DNA from: Alternaria dauci
Taxonomy: Eukaryota > Ascomycota > Dothideomycetes > Pleosporales > Pleosporaceae
Direction: 5' to 3'
DNA length: 64,000 bases
Assembly: GCF_042100115.1 (NCBI RefSeq)
Contig: NC_091274.1
Coordinates: forward strand, 434,001-498,000
Part shown: positions 47,286-57,811 of the stretch, one piece after another
Position numbering within the stretch: position 1 is the first letter of the stretch
Layout: every line of letters begins with the position of its first letter
Translations under genes and position numbers: made by a program
The notes under the pieces: model-generated
The model's database searches: none
The model's input: only the letters and a program-made list of their open reading frames with translations
Told to the model about the DNA's origin: nothing

Positions 47286-47815
47286 CTACCGAGCCTTCAA
47301 TGCACTCTGCAACACCCCCAATCTATCAAGAAGCTTTTTCATGGCCAGCCAGTTGACATAGTCCACAAGCATTTCACTGGTCATCTTGCCATCGTCCTTC
47401 CCAAATGTTATGCGATATAGTGCCGACGACGATGACAAGGGCTCAAACAGATCTCGTGTCGCATACGGTGAGGCGCTTGTAACTTCGATATTGAATGCGA
47501 CAGCGGATTTGCAGCGACATTCGCGTCGAGCGATTGGACCGCTGGCTGAGTAACAGCAGTAGTTAACGGCGGTGGTGTAAACACTTCTCGCTGCTTGGGA
47601 CGAGCTGTATCTGTTAACGCGTGTTCATCTGAAATCTCTCATTCGATAGTGTAGGCGTAGCAGGAACATCGAGACTCCTCTGTCTGAGTCCGTCATGGTG
47701 TCGCGAATGCAGCCGACACTTGGGTGGAAGATGAAGGAGTTTGTTGCGAGAACGTAATCTCATCTACGGTGTCTGCATCGTCATAATCGAGGTCCGATCT
47801 GCGGTCGGAGAACAT
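47286..47815 (-). pseudogene. Frameshifted relic of an unrecognised gene
   Basis: Protein-like sequence jumps between frames along the minus strand. It starts at ATG 47815 with MFSDRRSDLDYDDADTVDEI and FSQQTPSSSTQ, continues in another frame with GLRQRSLDVPATPTLSNE, then a linker-like ARPKQREVFTPPPL and VQSLDANVAANPLSHSISKL, and finishes in the frame ending at stop 47286 with YATRDLFEPLSSSSALYRIT and MTSEMLVDYVNWLAMKKLLD. The last frame is open from 47610 without an ATG and can start after an AACAG acceptor, so an intact final exon is an alternative. At least two frame changes cannot be explained by good introns, which favours decay. No family recognised. Confidence 0.42.
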
Positions 47816-48116
47816 TGTGCGCATACAACAATTGCATTTCAAAAGACTGACCCGAGAGGATGGATAAATGAGTTGTATGGAGATAAGGAGAGATGACGTG
47901 GTGTGGTGCAGCTTGTAGCGAACATGTGGTGTGGAAAGTGCACAGACACCCACTTGATTCAGACGTGGCGCCTTCCCGAGCTTTGGCACGCCGCGTCAAG
48001 TACCAATCACGGTATCCAGGAACAGAAAAATACTCAATAAACATTGTTAAACCCTCAAAAGCTCCTCATGTCCCGTGAACGCCTTAGAACGCCTAACGCT
48101 TTCCCCTCTAACTCTC
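47816..48116. other. Short intergenic stretch downstream of Pmp3
   Basis: Contains the Pmp3 3' flank. Nothing else is visible. Confidence 0.4.
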
Positions 48117-48389
48117 TCAATACCTCTGTCCACTTGGTCCCCCTAGGGACTTAGGATGCTTCTCCGTCTTGCTGATTATGTACCAAGCGTGGATAACACC
48201 AGGGATCCAACCAAGAATACATAGTCCGATGTTGATAAAGAGATCAGCAGCACAACCGCGCTTTATCGCGACAGGCAGGAAGGGAATCCAGATCGCGAGA
48301 AAGTAGAGGAGGACGGTGCTCTGGCACGGACGTTAGAAAAATAGTTTAGAGAGCATGAAGAAGATGTGACTAACTGTGCTCGATGCCAT
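48117..48389 (-). CDS. PMP3: Pmp3/UPF0057 plasma-membrane proteolipid
   Basis: Two exons, 48389-48375 and 48320-48117, encode 72 residues. The 54-nt intron has a GTTAGT donor, a TTCTAACG branch and a GCCAG acceptor; the first exon has only five codons (MASST). The two-helix hairpin of the family is complete: VLLYFLAIWIPFLPVAIKRG, the conserved GCAADLFINIGLCILGWIPG and VIHAWYIISKTEKH. Pmp3 proteins sit in the plasma membrane and limit cation influx through effects on membrane potential; many are induced by salt or cold. It is too short and too divided for simple ORF scans. The short C-terminal tail (KSLGGPSGQRY) is a minor extension. Confidence 0.88.
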
Positions 48390-49959
48390 GGTGCGAACAG
48401 TGACTGGATCCGTGTTGGTGAACTAGGCTGTAGTACTTCTTTGAGAAACACGTTGTTTTGGTAGTGGTAAGGTTTCAAGCTGTGGCTATTCCCTGTGGCT
48501 GAACCAGAAAAAGTGCATGGGCTCTCCGCACTTTATGTGTTCCCTCCCAAGATCACTTTGCAGTAGCTGACGACGCCAGAGGCCAGGTGAACGGCTCACG
48601 CTATCTTTCCGGCACTTTTATTCGACGAAAAGTACCGTAGTAGCCGCGAACTGATACCCCGTTACCAAAGTGAGGATAATGCACGTGGGAAGTTGCTAAG
48701 AACAGCATCGAATGGAAACGCCATGCGCCACAGTGACGATATATCTTGGGGCGCAGGTATCAGTTTGCAGGCCGTGCGTCGTGGTTGAGGCTGTACTAGC
48801 CGATGAGGCTCCGAAAGGTGCCGTGATAGCCGGGTATGTAGGACAGCTGATAGCGTCTTGGAAAATGAATGTCGTTTCATTGAAAGGTGTAATATTTCGT
48901 ACTACAGCAGCATTAGTAAGGTCTGATTGCACAGTGTGTTTGGACTTTGCACAATATGCGTCTGCTGATTAGGCAACTGTTGGTATTACAACTACGACTA
49001 CGATATTGATACTACTATTGCCGGAGGTTCCGTGGCTCTGTTAGAGCAGAAGACTGACCCATCAAACACCGTGATATACGCGCCTATCTCAGGCCTCATT
49101 GATGCCGAATTTCTACAACAACAGCGAAGGATCATGGCGTGAGAGCGCAAGTGGGAGTGCATTCGATTACCTTATCACAAGGTCGTTCTACATGCGCACT
49201 TGTAGAGTCGTAATGACTAGGGGTAGATGACTTGGTCCCAGCGAGCGTACATTATAATCAAGTCCGTGGCGGGATCATGGCGGTAAACCTGAGATGAGAC
49301 GTCGATATAGTGGGACTTGTCAAGGGCGGCATGGGCGGCATGGGCGGTACTGTATACGCTGTCAAAGTACAGGATTGGCCTTGCGGTGAATGGAAACTGT
49401 CAAGTCGTCAGACGGTAAGATGGAGACTAACGGTGGGATGACGTATGAGATGGATGGAGGCTGACAGGGGCTGACGGTGAGGCTCTGTTGTGACTGACAG
49501 GGATGAACGCTGGCGGATGAGACGACTCGAAACTAGAAATACATGATGAGCGGTGAGAAGCGGTGACAAGGTTTACATGCAGTTGAACAATCGAGCAGGG
49601 ATATATCGGCTTCGATTTGATCTATTCTGATCGACAGCCGCGCCTTACAAGCCAAGGTCGCCGGGGAAATTTTGAACTATCCTAGGTGCTGCGACAAAGT
49701 CGGTGTTGAGGTGGAAGGGGTCTTGGTGAAGGGAGAAACTAATGGGGTGAGCGGGATGGGTGTGTGTGTGGAACGCTAAAAATGCTGATACTGGCAAAGA
49801 ACATCGTGTGAAGATGAATCGAAGGAGATGGGCTATATAGTAATAACATAAGACATTCGGCATCAGACGTGTCGCATTATCATGAGAAGGGCAAAGACAA
49901 ACTGTTGAAGGTGGAAAAAAAGAAAACCAAAATCATAACAGAATAACAAACTAGCATCA
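48390..49959. other. Gene-poor stretch with a possible secreted-protein relic and a 9-bp repeat
   Basis: On the minus strand, 48970-48696 is open and protein-like (NAAVVRNITPFNETTFIFQD) but has no start and no matched exon, so it may be a relic. GGGCGGCAT is repeated about three times at 49324-49349. The rest to 49959 is purine-biased on the plus strand near 49380-49560, without clear units. Confidence 0.35.
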
Positions 49960-51180
49960 CTACGCATCGGGTAGCGCTTTACCGTCTTTCACCATCCGCT
50001 TCCGAAAGGCCTTGGCCCTACTCGCTTCGTTTTTATTCGCTTGTGCATCCAGATGGCTGGCGGCGGTGAATGCCTCTACCACGGCCATGGCGCTTGCCTC
50101 TTCTTCCTCGTTGAATGTGATGAGGTCGAGGAATTGGCGTAGGACAATGGACCCGAGCTTGGCCTTTGCTTGCTCAACGTAGTCGGTGTTGACAGTCTCG
50201 GCAGATGTTCGCGCAAGCACGCTCCATCCATCGGGCTTGAGGGACGCTTGTCTGGCTAGCAGCCGCTCGCTGGAGGCTAGGAGGATGAAGGCCCTTATTA
50301 CCGCTTCCTTGTTTGTGATGTTCTGCTCGGGGGATACGTCGAGGACTTCTAGGAAGTCGTCCAAGCATGCTGTGCCGATGAATGTGTGGCGGTGCTTGTA
50401 CTCCAAATCACGCTCTTGCTGGATGGCCGATGTCGGACCGCTCTTCTTTGGCAGCTTCTTGGGTGTCGATGGATGGAGGGAGCGGGTGGTCGGGCTGTGG
50501 TGGCGAGGGTTCTCATTCTGTGCGGTGGCCGCTTTGATGGGGAGGCCGAGGGAGATTCTGCGTTGGTGGGTGTTGGCGGGGCGCTGTGGCTTTGAAGTGT
50601 TTGCTTGTAGTTGCAGGAGACCGTCGTTGGTCTTGGCGCGGAGCGGAAGTGTTCGGGATGCTCTCTGCGCACTGGCAAGTCTTGACTCGATGGTGGGTGT
50701 GGAGGGTGTGCGCAGGTGGGATGGGCGGCGCTTTGTGATGACCGTCTCTTCACTGTCACTCTTGACGGATGGCGACTTGGCGAGGTCATCGTAGGAGAAG
50801 TAGTCGGGCGACGGACCGTCTTCCTTTATTCGATCCAGCGAGTAAAGGAGCGGTTCTTCGAAGAGGGTTGCGTCGGTGGACAGGCCGAGGGCGTCGGCGG
50901 GGTCAATGGCTCGCGTGCGCGGGCTGGAGCGGGGACTGGCAAACTTGAGGCCGTTGACGTCGGGCGGCATGACCCAGTGCTGGACGCCCTGCTGCTGGCG
51001 CAGCTCCTGCTTGAGCTTGCCCTCGAGGGCGCTCTCCGTGTCGCTGGCAATGGAGAAGCGGCGGGAGGGTGACCGTGAGGGCGTGCCCGGATGCTCTTTG
51101 GTGTCGTACCCCGCATTCCTGAGGGCGTTGAGGATGGAGCTGTCCCCACGGTCGAGGTAAAGTAGGCCTGTTCTCCACAT
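49960..51180 (-). CDS. Conserved hypothetical protein, disordered N-half and helical C-half
   Basis: A single exon from ATG 51180 encodes 406 residues (MWRTGLLYLDRGDSSILNAL). The frame stays open upstream to 51231 without an ATG. Residues 40-255 are Ser/Pro/Arg-rich with likely phosphorylation sites (TPSRSPSRRFSIASDTESAL, RRPSHLRTPSTPTIESRLAS). Residues 260-400 are helical and well-mixed: YKHRHTFIGTACLDDFLEVL, AVIRAFILLASSERLLARQ and AMAVVEAFTAASHLDAQ. No membrane span or signal peptide is present. I do not recognise the family. The gene is convergent with nothing close and shares a 2 kb divergent upstream region with the coiled-coil gene at 53246. Confidence 0.7.
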   Translation of the reverse strand: MWRTGLLYLDRGDSSILNALRNAGYDTKEHPGTPSRSPSRRFSIASDTESALEGKLKQELRQQQGVQHWVMPPDVNGLKFASPRSSPRTRAIDPADALGLSTDATLFEEPLLYSLDRIKEDGPSPDYFSYDDLAKSPSVKSDSEETVITKRRPSHLRTPSTPTIESRLASAQRASRTLPLRAKTNDGLLQLQANTSKPQRPANTHQRRISLGLPIKAATAQNENPRHHSPTTRSLHPSTPKKLPKKSGPTSAIQQERDLEYKHRHTFIGTACLDDFLEVLDVSPEQNITNKEAVIRAFILLASSERLLARQASLKPDGWSVLARTSAETVNTDYVEQAKAKLGSIVLRQFLDLITFNEEEEASAMAVVEAFTAASHLDAQANKNEASRAKAFRKRMVKDGKALPDA

Positions 51181-53245
51181 GGTCGGATGTCGTCGATGAG
51201 GGTTCCTGCTGTGTTCGAGTAGCCGACGCAACAGTCACCCTCTAAAGTCTTGTCGGACACGGACAGGGAGGCGCGATGTGCCGCTGCTCTAGCTTTAGTA
51301 CTTTGTTGACAGCATGCGGGTGATCGAGGTGGCCGGCGCTAGCACCCGCTTCACCGCCATTTTTCTCAATCTGGTCGTCCGGTTGAAAAGTCTGTCGTTG
51401 CCGTGCCTCTTGCCTAGAGTGGGCCTAATGTATGCATCACGATGCACCACGTCTTTCTTCCACGTCATGTCGCCCAATCACCGTCGCACTGTCGTGACAA
51501 TTGTGCGTCGTGATTTGCTGCAAACCCGCAAACATTCCTACACCCTGTACCTGCATCCCATCAGCAGGTTTGAGTGTAGCGTACGTACCCCCCCTCGCAT
51601 CCCGTATCATCCCGGCAGCGGACGAAAGCAGCTACCATCGTGTCTGGCACGCCTGGCGTGATCGAGAAGCCTTTGTGGCCGGCATGACGTGGAAGTGGAT
51701 TCCCGCGGCTTAAGCCAGCGAGGGCTCCACTCCCGCAGGGCTGAACGTCTCGAGAGCGTCGTGTGGTCGTGACAGCCGCGGGTGGCATGCACTGCGACGG
51801 GGTTGTGCCAGCGCAAAGGCCATTATCGGCCGCCGGAGAGTGTTCGGACGTGTTGGGTTCAACAAACATGGCGGGGCGGGGTAACCGCGACACTAATCGC
51901 CGTGTTTGATCAACATCTTGTTGTTTCAACGCGGATATCGGAGCGGAGGAGATGCGCTTGGCGTGGGACGTCGAGGACGTGGAAGAGCGCGGAAGTCAGC
52001 AGAAGGCTGGGTCACGCGTGCAGGCAGTGAGCCATGAGGGTGTGTTGGTCGTCAGGCATGTGATGCCATGTGAAGACATCAGCCAAACCACGCACACGCA
52101 GACAGGAATACCACATGGACAGAGCATCCGACCTGCTGTACCAGAGTTTGCAGCGCGTACCGGATGGTCGTCTCTACCGAGACGTATTGGTCGTGGTGGT
52201 GACCTGCTGGTGTGGAGTCTAATCGCTACTGGCGGCCTTTGCGCGATAAGATGGCACCACACCACAGCCAGCGAAACCCACACCAGACTGTTCTCTGCCC
52301 CTGCCTAGTGTTCCTAACAATAAATAAACTTAGTCTCACAAGACTCGAGCCCCGCAGTGACACAGTATCGGTTCGCTCGCATCTGGCCAGCAGTTCGACA
52401 CCCTAGCATTTCCAAACTTGAGGGTGCGGACAGCTGGAAGCTCTGCCTGCACGCTGCACTGCACGCTGCACCAGCGATCAAAATACACGTCCACCTCCAC
52501 TCACCAATGCAAGAACAACCCACTCTGCAAGACCGAATCCCCACTCTCCACACTGTCCTCGAATCGCATGCTGACGCGTGCCATGCGTGGAGCTCACTTG
52601 CCCCTACGTGGAATCACGGTTGGTGAGCGATTCACCGCTCGGCCGTGCTAGCGACGAAAAGAGGACCCGAGTCTGTTTTGGCACGCGTGACGTGTTGTTT
52701 GGGCGCGTCGAGTGGGCAACAGCTTCACTTTCTTTTCCCCTCGTCGCGGCCACAACAAGACATAAGCGCCAGTGGTCGCAGGCAACGACACCTCAAGGGC
52801 ATCTGGGTCAACCAGCGTCGATTGCATAGTCGTTCCCTGACTTGGGAGGGCGTTTGGTGGCAGCGTGGTAGCCATGCAGCATCAACGGCCCGCACCCGCT
52901 AGCGAGCCATGTTGTCTTGGCGTAAACAAACCTGGACCGCCGAGGAGCCACCTCCGCAGCAGAATTGCTATGAGGTTATTGGCGTCCTCTGATACTTTGC
53001 AACCGTGTTCCCAAAACCCAATTGCCCTTTGCACAAAGCAAAAATTGATCACCCTCCTACCCCACCTACACCGCCCCACTGCCGTTCGCTTCCATCTCGA
53101 GTCAGTGGAGCTGATGTTTTCTTGCACTGCCTCGCCCTTGCCGACCGCCCCAGACCGCCGCCGGTAGCAATTTCAACCTCCCAATCTCCCCAAGCAGCGA
53201 TTCCCATAGCACCCACTCTCGTCGCCCTCGTGGGCATACGCAACC
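51181..53245. promoter_or_regulatory. 2 kb divergent upstream region of the 49960 and 53246 genes
   Basis: Both neighbours are transcribed away from this region, so their promoters lie at its ends. A short duplication, CTGCACGCTGCA twice, is at about 52448-52472. The last 200 bp before 53246 are C-rich and leader-like. No gene was accepted here. Confidence 0.4.
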
Positions 53246-56127
53246 ATGGACGACGGTCCTCCTCCCCCGCCGCCGCCGCACGGCGCCAACCCAAAGACCA
53301 CAGAGGGTAGCCATGCACCTCCTCCGGGCCCAAGCGGTGGCCTTCCACCGGGCAACTACGACATCTTCATCATACCGCCGCACTCTTCAGGGGGCGGCTT
53401 CATATACCTCCCTAGCATGGGCGTCCAGCAGAACAGCTTCATTGCGGGCGTGCTTAGCACCATAGCGAGCATACTGCTGTGGAAGGCTGCCGAGCCCTAC
53501 GTCAAACAATATTTCCTCATAGTCCGACATGGAGTGTCGACCGGCGGCAATGGTGTCATACTGCTAGCCGTATTGATGCTGATCGCCGGATGGGCGGTAG
53601 GCCAGACACAAGCTGGTGGCCGTTTCAACAGTGGTGGTGGCGGTTACAATGGCCGCGGTGGAGCTGGTGCGGGCGCTGGAGCAGGCCCAAATACACCAGG
53701 CGGAAGCTCAAGCTATCAACGCGCACCCCCACCACCACCCCAGAATGGCGGCTTTCCTGGCAGTCCTCCACCCCACGGTGGATGGGGCGGATATCGCCAA
53801 TACGCCAGCTCCCCACCGCCGCCTCCACAAGACGACGATTCTTTTTTTGATGAAGAGGCTGAGCGAGCCGAGAAAGAACGCAAGGAAGCCGAGGAGAAGG
53901 AGAAGAGGCGGAAAGAAAAGGAGGAGCAGAAACGCAAGGAGGACGAAGAACGGAAGCGGAAAGAGGACGAAGAGCGTAAGCGCAAAGAAGACGAAGAGCG
54001 CGAGCGTAAGCGCAAGGAGGAAGAGGAAGAACGTAAACGAGCCGAGGAGGCTAAGAAGAAGCAGGAAGAGGAAGAAGCTGAGCGCAAGCGGGCTGAGAAG
54101 GCGGCGAAGAAGAAGAAGCAGCAGCAGGAAGAAGAGCACAGGAGGAAACAAGAAGAAGAGCACAGGAGGAAACAAGAAGAAGAACATAAGAGGAAGTTGG
54201 AAGAAGAACACAAGAGGAAGTTGGAAGAAGAACACAGAAAGAAGCTCGAAGAAGAACACAGAAAGAAGCTCGAAGAAGAGCACCAGAGGAAGCTGGAAGA
54301 GGAGGTGCAGAGGAAGCTGAAGGAAGAGCTCAGGAAGGCCAAGGAGGCTGAAGAGGCAAAGCGCAGACAAGAAGAAGAGGAACGCAAGCGTGCCGAGGAG
54401 GCCCAACGGCAAGCCGAAGAAGCTCGACGACAAGCTGAAGAAGCTCAACGCCAGGCTGAGGAAGAGGCCAGGCGGAAGCGTGAAGCTGAAGAGCAAAGGC
54501 TAGCCGAAGAGGCCAGAAAGCAGCGTGAGGCAGAAGAAGCGCGACTTGCCGAAGAGGAGAGGAAACGACAAGAAGAAGCTGAGCGACAACGCATTGCAGA
54601 AGAGGAGCGCAAGGCCGAGGAAGAACGCAGACTGGCCGAAGAGGCCCGACTGCGAGCCATCGAGGAGAAGAAGAAGAAGGACGAGGAAGACCGCAGACGA
54701 GCATGGGAAGAGCTCAAACGCGCAGAAGAAGCCCGACAGAAGAAGGAGGCCGAGGAGAAGGCCAAGATCGAGGCTGCAAAGGCTGCCAAAGCCAAAGCCG
54801 AAAAGGAGAAGTGGGAGCAAATGCGGAAGCGTGAGCGCGAGCAACGTGAACGCGAAGCACGAGAGCGCCTTGCCAAAGAGAAAGCTCGCAAACAACAAGA
54901 AGCTATCGAGAAGGAAAAAGCAGAGCGAGAGGCTCGTGAAGCTGAAGTCCGTGCAGCCGTCGAGAAAGAGATTCGCGAGAAGCTCGAAGCAGAGGCAAGG
55001 GCCAAAGCCGCCGAAGAAGCTGCAAAGAAGGCTGAGCAAGAGAAGATTGCCGCCGAAGAGGCTGCCGCCAAAGCAAAGGCTGAAGCCGAAGCTGCTCTTG
55101 CCAAAGCCAAAACAGATGCTGAGCGTGCTGAACGACTCAAGGCAGCCCGTGAACGGGCCCAGAAAGATCGCGAAGCCCGTGAAGCCAAGCTCAAAGCAGA
55201 GGCAGAACGTATTAAAGCCGAAGCAGCCGCCGCCGCCGCCACAGCAGCTATCCCAGACCTCACAGCCCGACGATCAACCACCTATGGCAACGTTGGTAGC
55301 GGCGAACGCCTCGATCCATATGCTGGTGCCAGAGCTACGCCCCCTCCGCCCGCCGCCTCAGTCACGTCGACGCACTCTTCCCCCATCAAAGCGACCGTCA
55401 CACCCAAGAAACCGTATGAACGTCCCTCGGCGAAGACATATCAGGCAAGTGAAAGCGACGCTGCGTCCTTTGTCCCGCCACGTACTTCGACCGCGCCCCC
55501 TCGCTCCACAGCAACACGCTCGCATGTCTCCTCCGCGTACTCCGAATCGAGCTATGCGCCCAGTCAGATGTCACAGTCTACAACTCGCACATCACCTCCT
55601 GCGTCGAGGTCAGGACCGTACGCGACGGCGGACCCGAACAAGATTGTTATCAAGGCGGTATATCTCTTCAACGACATGTTTCCTAAGCCTGTCGCCCAAC
55701 TGGTTTCCAACGTGGGCAAGGTGACGGACGGACTCATTCTCAAGATACAATCCGAAGGTCTCTTCATCGACGACGACGTCAGAGGTATCCCACAGAGAGA
55801 ATGGGATGTCAAGGCTTGGACGCTCAAGATGGTCGAGGTATGTCATGTCCCCGTTATCTTCTCATTTCTTGTCAACATCGTACTAACAAGTTCCTTCTGT
55901 AGACTGGCAAGCAGCCCACGAAAAACCTACACATTCTCCGTGCCTCAGTCCGCGATACAGAAGGCAAGAAATACGTCTTCCTTATTGATGAATCCGAGAG
56001 CTGGAAACTGGCTCTTGGGCTTCAGAGACTGAGGAAGGGTAGTCAGGTGAGGAGTTTGCAGAGTGCGCAGATGGCGCCGAATGAGATGGCGAGGGTGTTG
56101 AATGCTGTGCCGCCTATCGCGCTGTAA
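53246..56127 (+). CDS. Membrane-anchored long coiled-coil protein, unnamed
   Basis: Two exons, 53246-55837 and 55903-56127, encode about 938 residues. The intron (GTATGT donor, TACTAAC branch, CTGTAG acceptor) joins LKMVE to TGKQPTKNLHIL. The N-terminus is Pro/Gly-rich, then two hydrophobic segments (about 62-80 and 103-118, GVILLAVLMLIAGWAVG) are followed by Gly-rich linker. Residues 208-660 are an almost pure Glu/Lys/Arg/Ala coiled coil with eight-residue repeats at about 296-360. A Ser/Pro-rich linker leads to a compact C-terminal domain (IVIKAVYLFNDMFPKPVAQL, KKYVFLIDESESWKLALGL). The layout suggests an organelle- or envelope-membrane tether, but this is inference. The TolA-like composition of the middle gives misleading similarity searches. 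Confidence 0.78.
54131..54322 (+). repeat. Eight 24-bp in-frame repeats inside the coiled-coil gene
   Basis: Eight units of 24 bp encode E-E-H-x-R-K-x-E octads. Units come in near-identical neighbours: 1 and 2 identical, 3 and 4 differ by one base, 5 and 6 identical, 7 and 8 diverged. The consensus is GAAGAACACAGGAGGAAGCT plus four bases. Confidence 0.75.
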
Positions 56128-56678
56128 AGAAGTGAGGTGTAGAAACATGGGAAATGGAGAAGGTGCGTTGATAATATGGTGGGTGGTGGATATTGGATAC
56201 CCTTCGCTTGAGACATTGTTATGCTGTCTTTTGCATGAGCATCAGCGGTGGAGTTGTTGTTTCGTTCGTTCATATATAGGGTTTGATTGTGTTGTTGTAT
56301 ATGAATCTGAAGTGGGATGAGATGTCGTATGTAATGGAAAATGGGCGTTACATAGGATGGTGTTTTGGGTGTAGATAGGAAGTATCGGCAATCGCATATG
56401 ACACATCACGTTCTGAAAGTGTTCGTTCGGTGAATCGATCATGACTTCATTGCATTCGTTGTTCGTGAGAAAAGGGCTGTCGAGCCGATGCTTCCACGGA
56501 GCAATCTCAATCGGACCAACTTTTGCTTCCTTGCTTGGGCAGTAATAACCCAAAGGCCTCAGGATCAGCCTCCTCGTAAAGAAACACACCATCTCGCGTA
56601 GTGTTCGTGTCAAACGCGACGTTACCAAAGGTCGATGACAGTAGGATCGCGTAGTCGTGCAGGAATAACCTAGCGATT
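56128..56678. other. Convergent spacer with a possible BTB-like coding relic
   Basis: Between the coiled-coil gene and the small secreted gene. On the minus strand, about 56680-56510 reads LFLHDYAILLSSTFGNVAF and GVFLYEEADPEAFGLLL, which weakly recalls a fungal BTB domain core, before a stop; a second frame continues downstream. It may be a relic or chance. Confidence 0.3.
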
Positions 56679-57134
56679 CTATGTCCCCAGCTTGATGGAC
56701 AGATGATCCCCTTTCTGATGGCATTCAAGACTCAAAACAGGCTGAACAATGGGACCAGTTTGGCAGCCGAGCGAGGTGTAGACGTTGACTATTCCAGTGT
56801 CAGCCCTCTCTCATCGAAGACATGTATGATAAAGAGACTCACGAGAATCATCCTTGACAGGCCCCTCATGACCCACCACCCTCAAGCTCTTGACATCCGC
56901 ATTAAAGTCAACACAGACGTCCGGGTTGAGCCAGAGAAACGTGTAAGAGCCTTGACAGAAGTCTTTGGTAAAGGTTTGGGCGCGGACTTGCCAGAACGTG
57001 TTGGAGTTAGGGTCGACATTGCGGTTGATACTTGTGTTTGCGATATCGACAGTAGTAGAAAAGGCCGGGGAGGTAGGCAGGGCAGAGCTGAAGGCGGCGG
57101 TGATATTGATCAAGGTGAAGAGTTGGGCAAACAT
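56679..57134 (-). CDS. Small secreted four-cysteine protein
   Basis: Two exons, 57134-56843 and 56788-56679, encode 133 residues. The 54-nt intron (GTGAGT donor, GCTGACAC branch, AATAG acceptor) joins PVKDDS to LNVYTSLGC. The N-terminus MFAQLFTLINITAAFSSALP is a signal peptide, with cleavage probably near residue 19. The mature part is about 114 residues with exactly four cysteines (60, 74, 106, 120), enough for two disulfides, and Asn-x-Ser/Thr sites near 33. Size, signal peptide and paired cysteines match the usual working definition of a candidate effector or small secreted protein; no family is recognised. It is convergent with the coiled-coil gene. Confidence 0.68.
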
Positions 57135-57811
57135 GTTTGTTTGAGCTTGAGCGATGGTGGAAGAATGTGTGAGGTAGCTGGTGCTAGAGAATGAGTGAAA
57201 TGGGTCCGGTTGTGGAGAAAGAAAAGTGAGAGACTGGGTCAGGTGGAAAGAAGGGATTGAAAGAGCCAGGAATGGAAGCTACGTGTGTACAACGAATGAA
57301 ATGGGCTTTGCAAGGTGCGTTGCTATTTGATGCAAACACGGTGAGCTGACATGCACGTAAGCAAGGTCGAGGCAACCGCAGTCTACTCAGGGTAGCCGTA
57401 GCCCTGGGGAGAAACTCGAGTTTTAGGAAGCTAGCCAGGACCATTACTGTGTTTGCGGGAAGGTGTGGCTGAGGTGACGACGACGTCATGCAACGCGTGG
57501 CACTAGCGCAATGGCGAGTGATTGCTGAGGTGTATGAGCCTCGACAAACATGTACTCCTAGGTGGTAGCGCATCAAAGTGACGATGCATTGGAGGACAGT
57601 CCATGGAACGGGCGCATGCATGGGAGTATTGCATGTACCCACTGTATCAGTATACTAATGACCAGAACATTCACTCGCCATGATGTCTCAGTCAACGCAC
57701 GACGAATACTTGAAGTAATGCATTTATCAAGAAGTTGGGTATGACAACGGTCCTCCAGCGCTGCACTCCTTCAACACTGGATTTTCCTCATCCCACATAC
57801 CACGCACCACC
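57135..57811. other. Intergenic between the small secreted gene promoter and Sec39 3' end
   Basis: A 677 bp region with the promoter of the secreted gene at its left end and the Sec39 3' flank at its right. No other signal was found. Confidence 0.4.

Noticed and set aside
53708..54496. Long minus-strand Leu/Phe-rich open frame
   Set aside because: It is the antisense shadow of the Glu/Lys-rich coiled-coil gene; purine-rich codons read as Leu, Phe and Ser on the other strand.
54525..55724. 400-codon plus-strand frame with basic composition
   Set aside because: Alternative frame of the coiled-coil gene; the main frame has the better C-terminal domain and a working intron.
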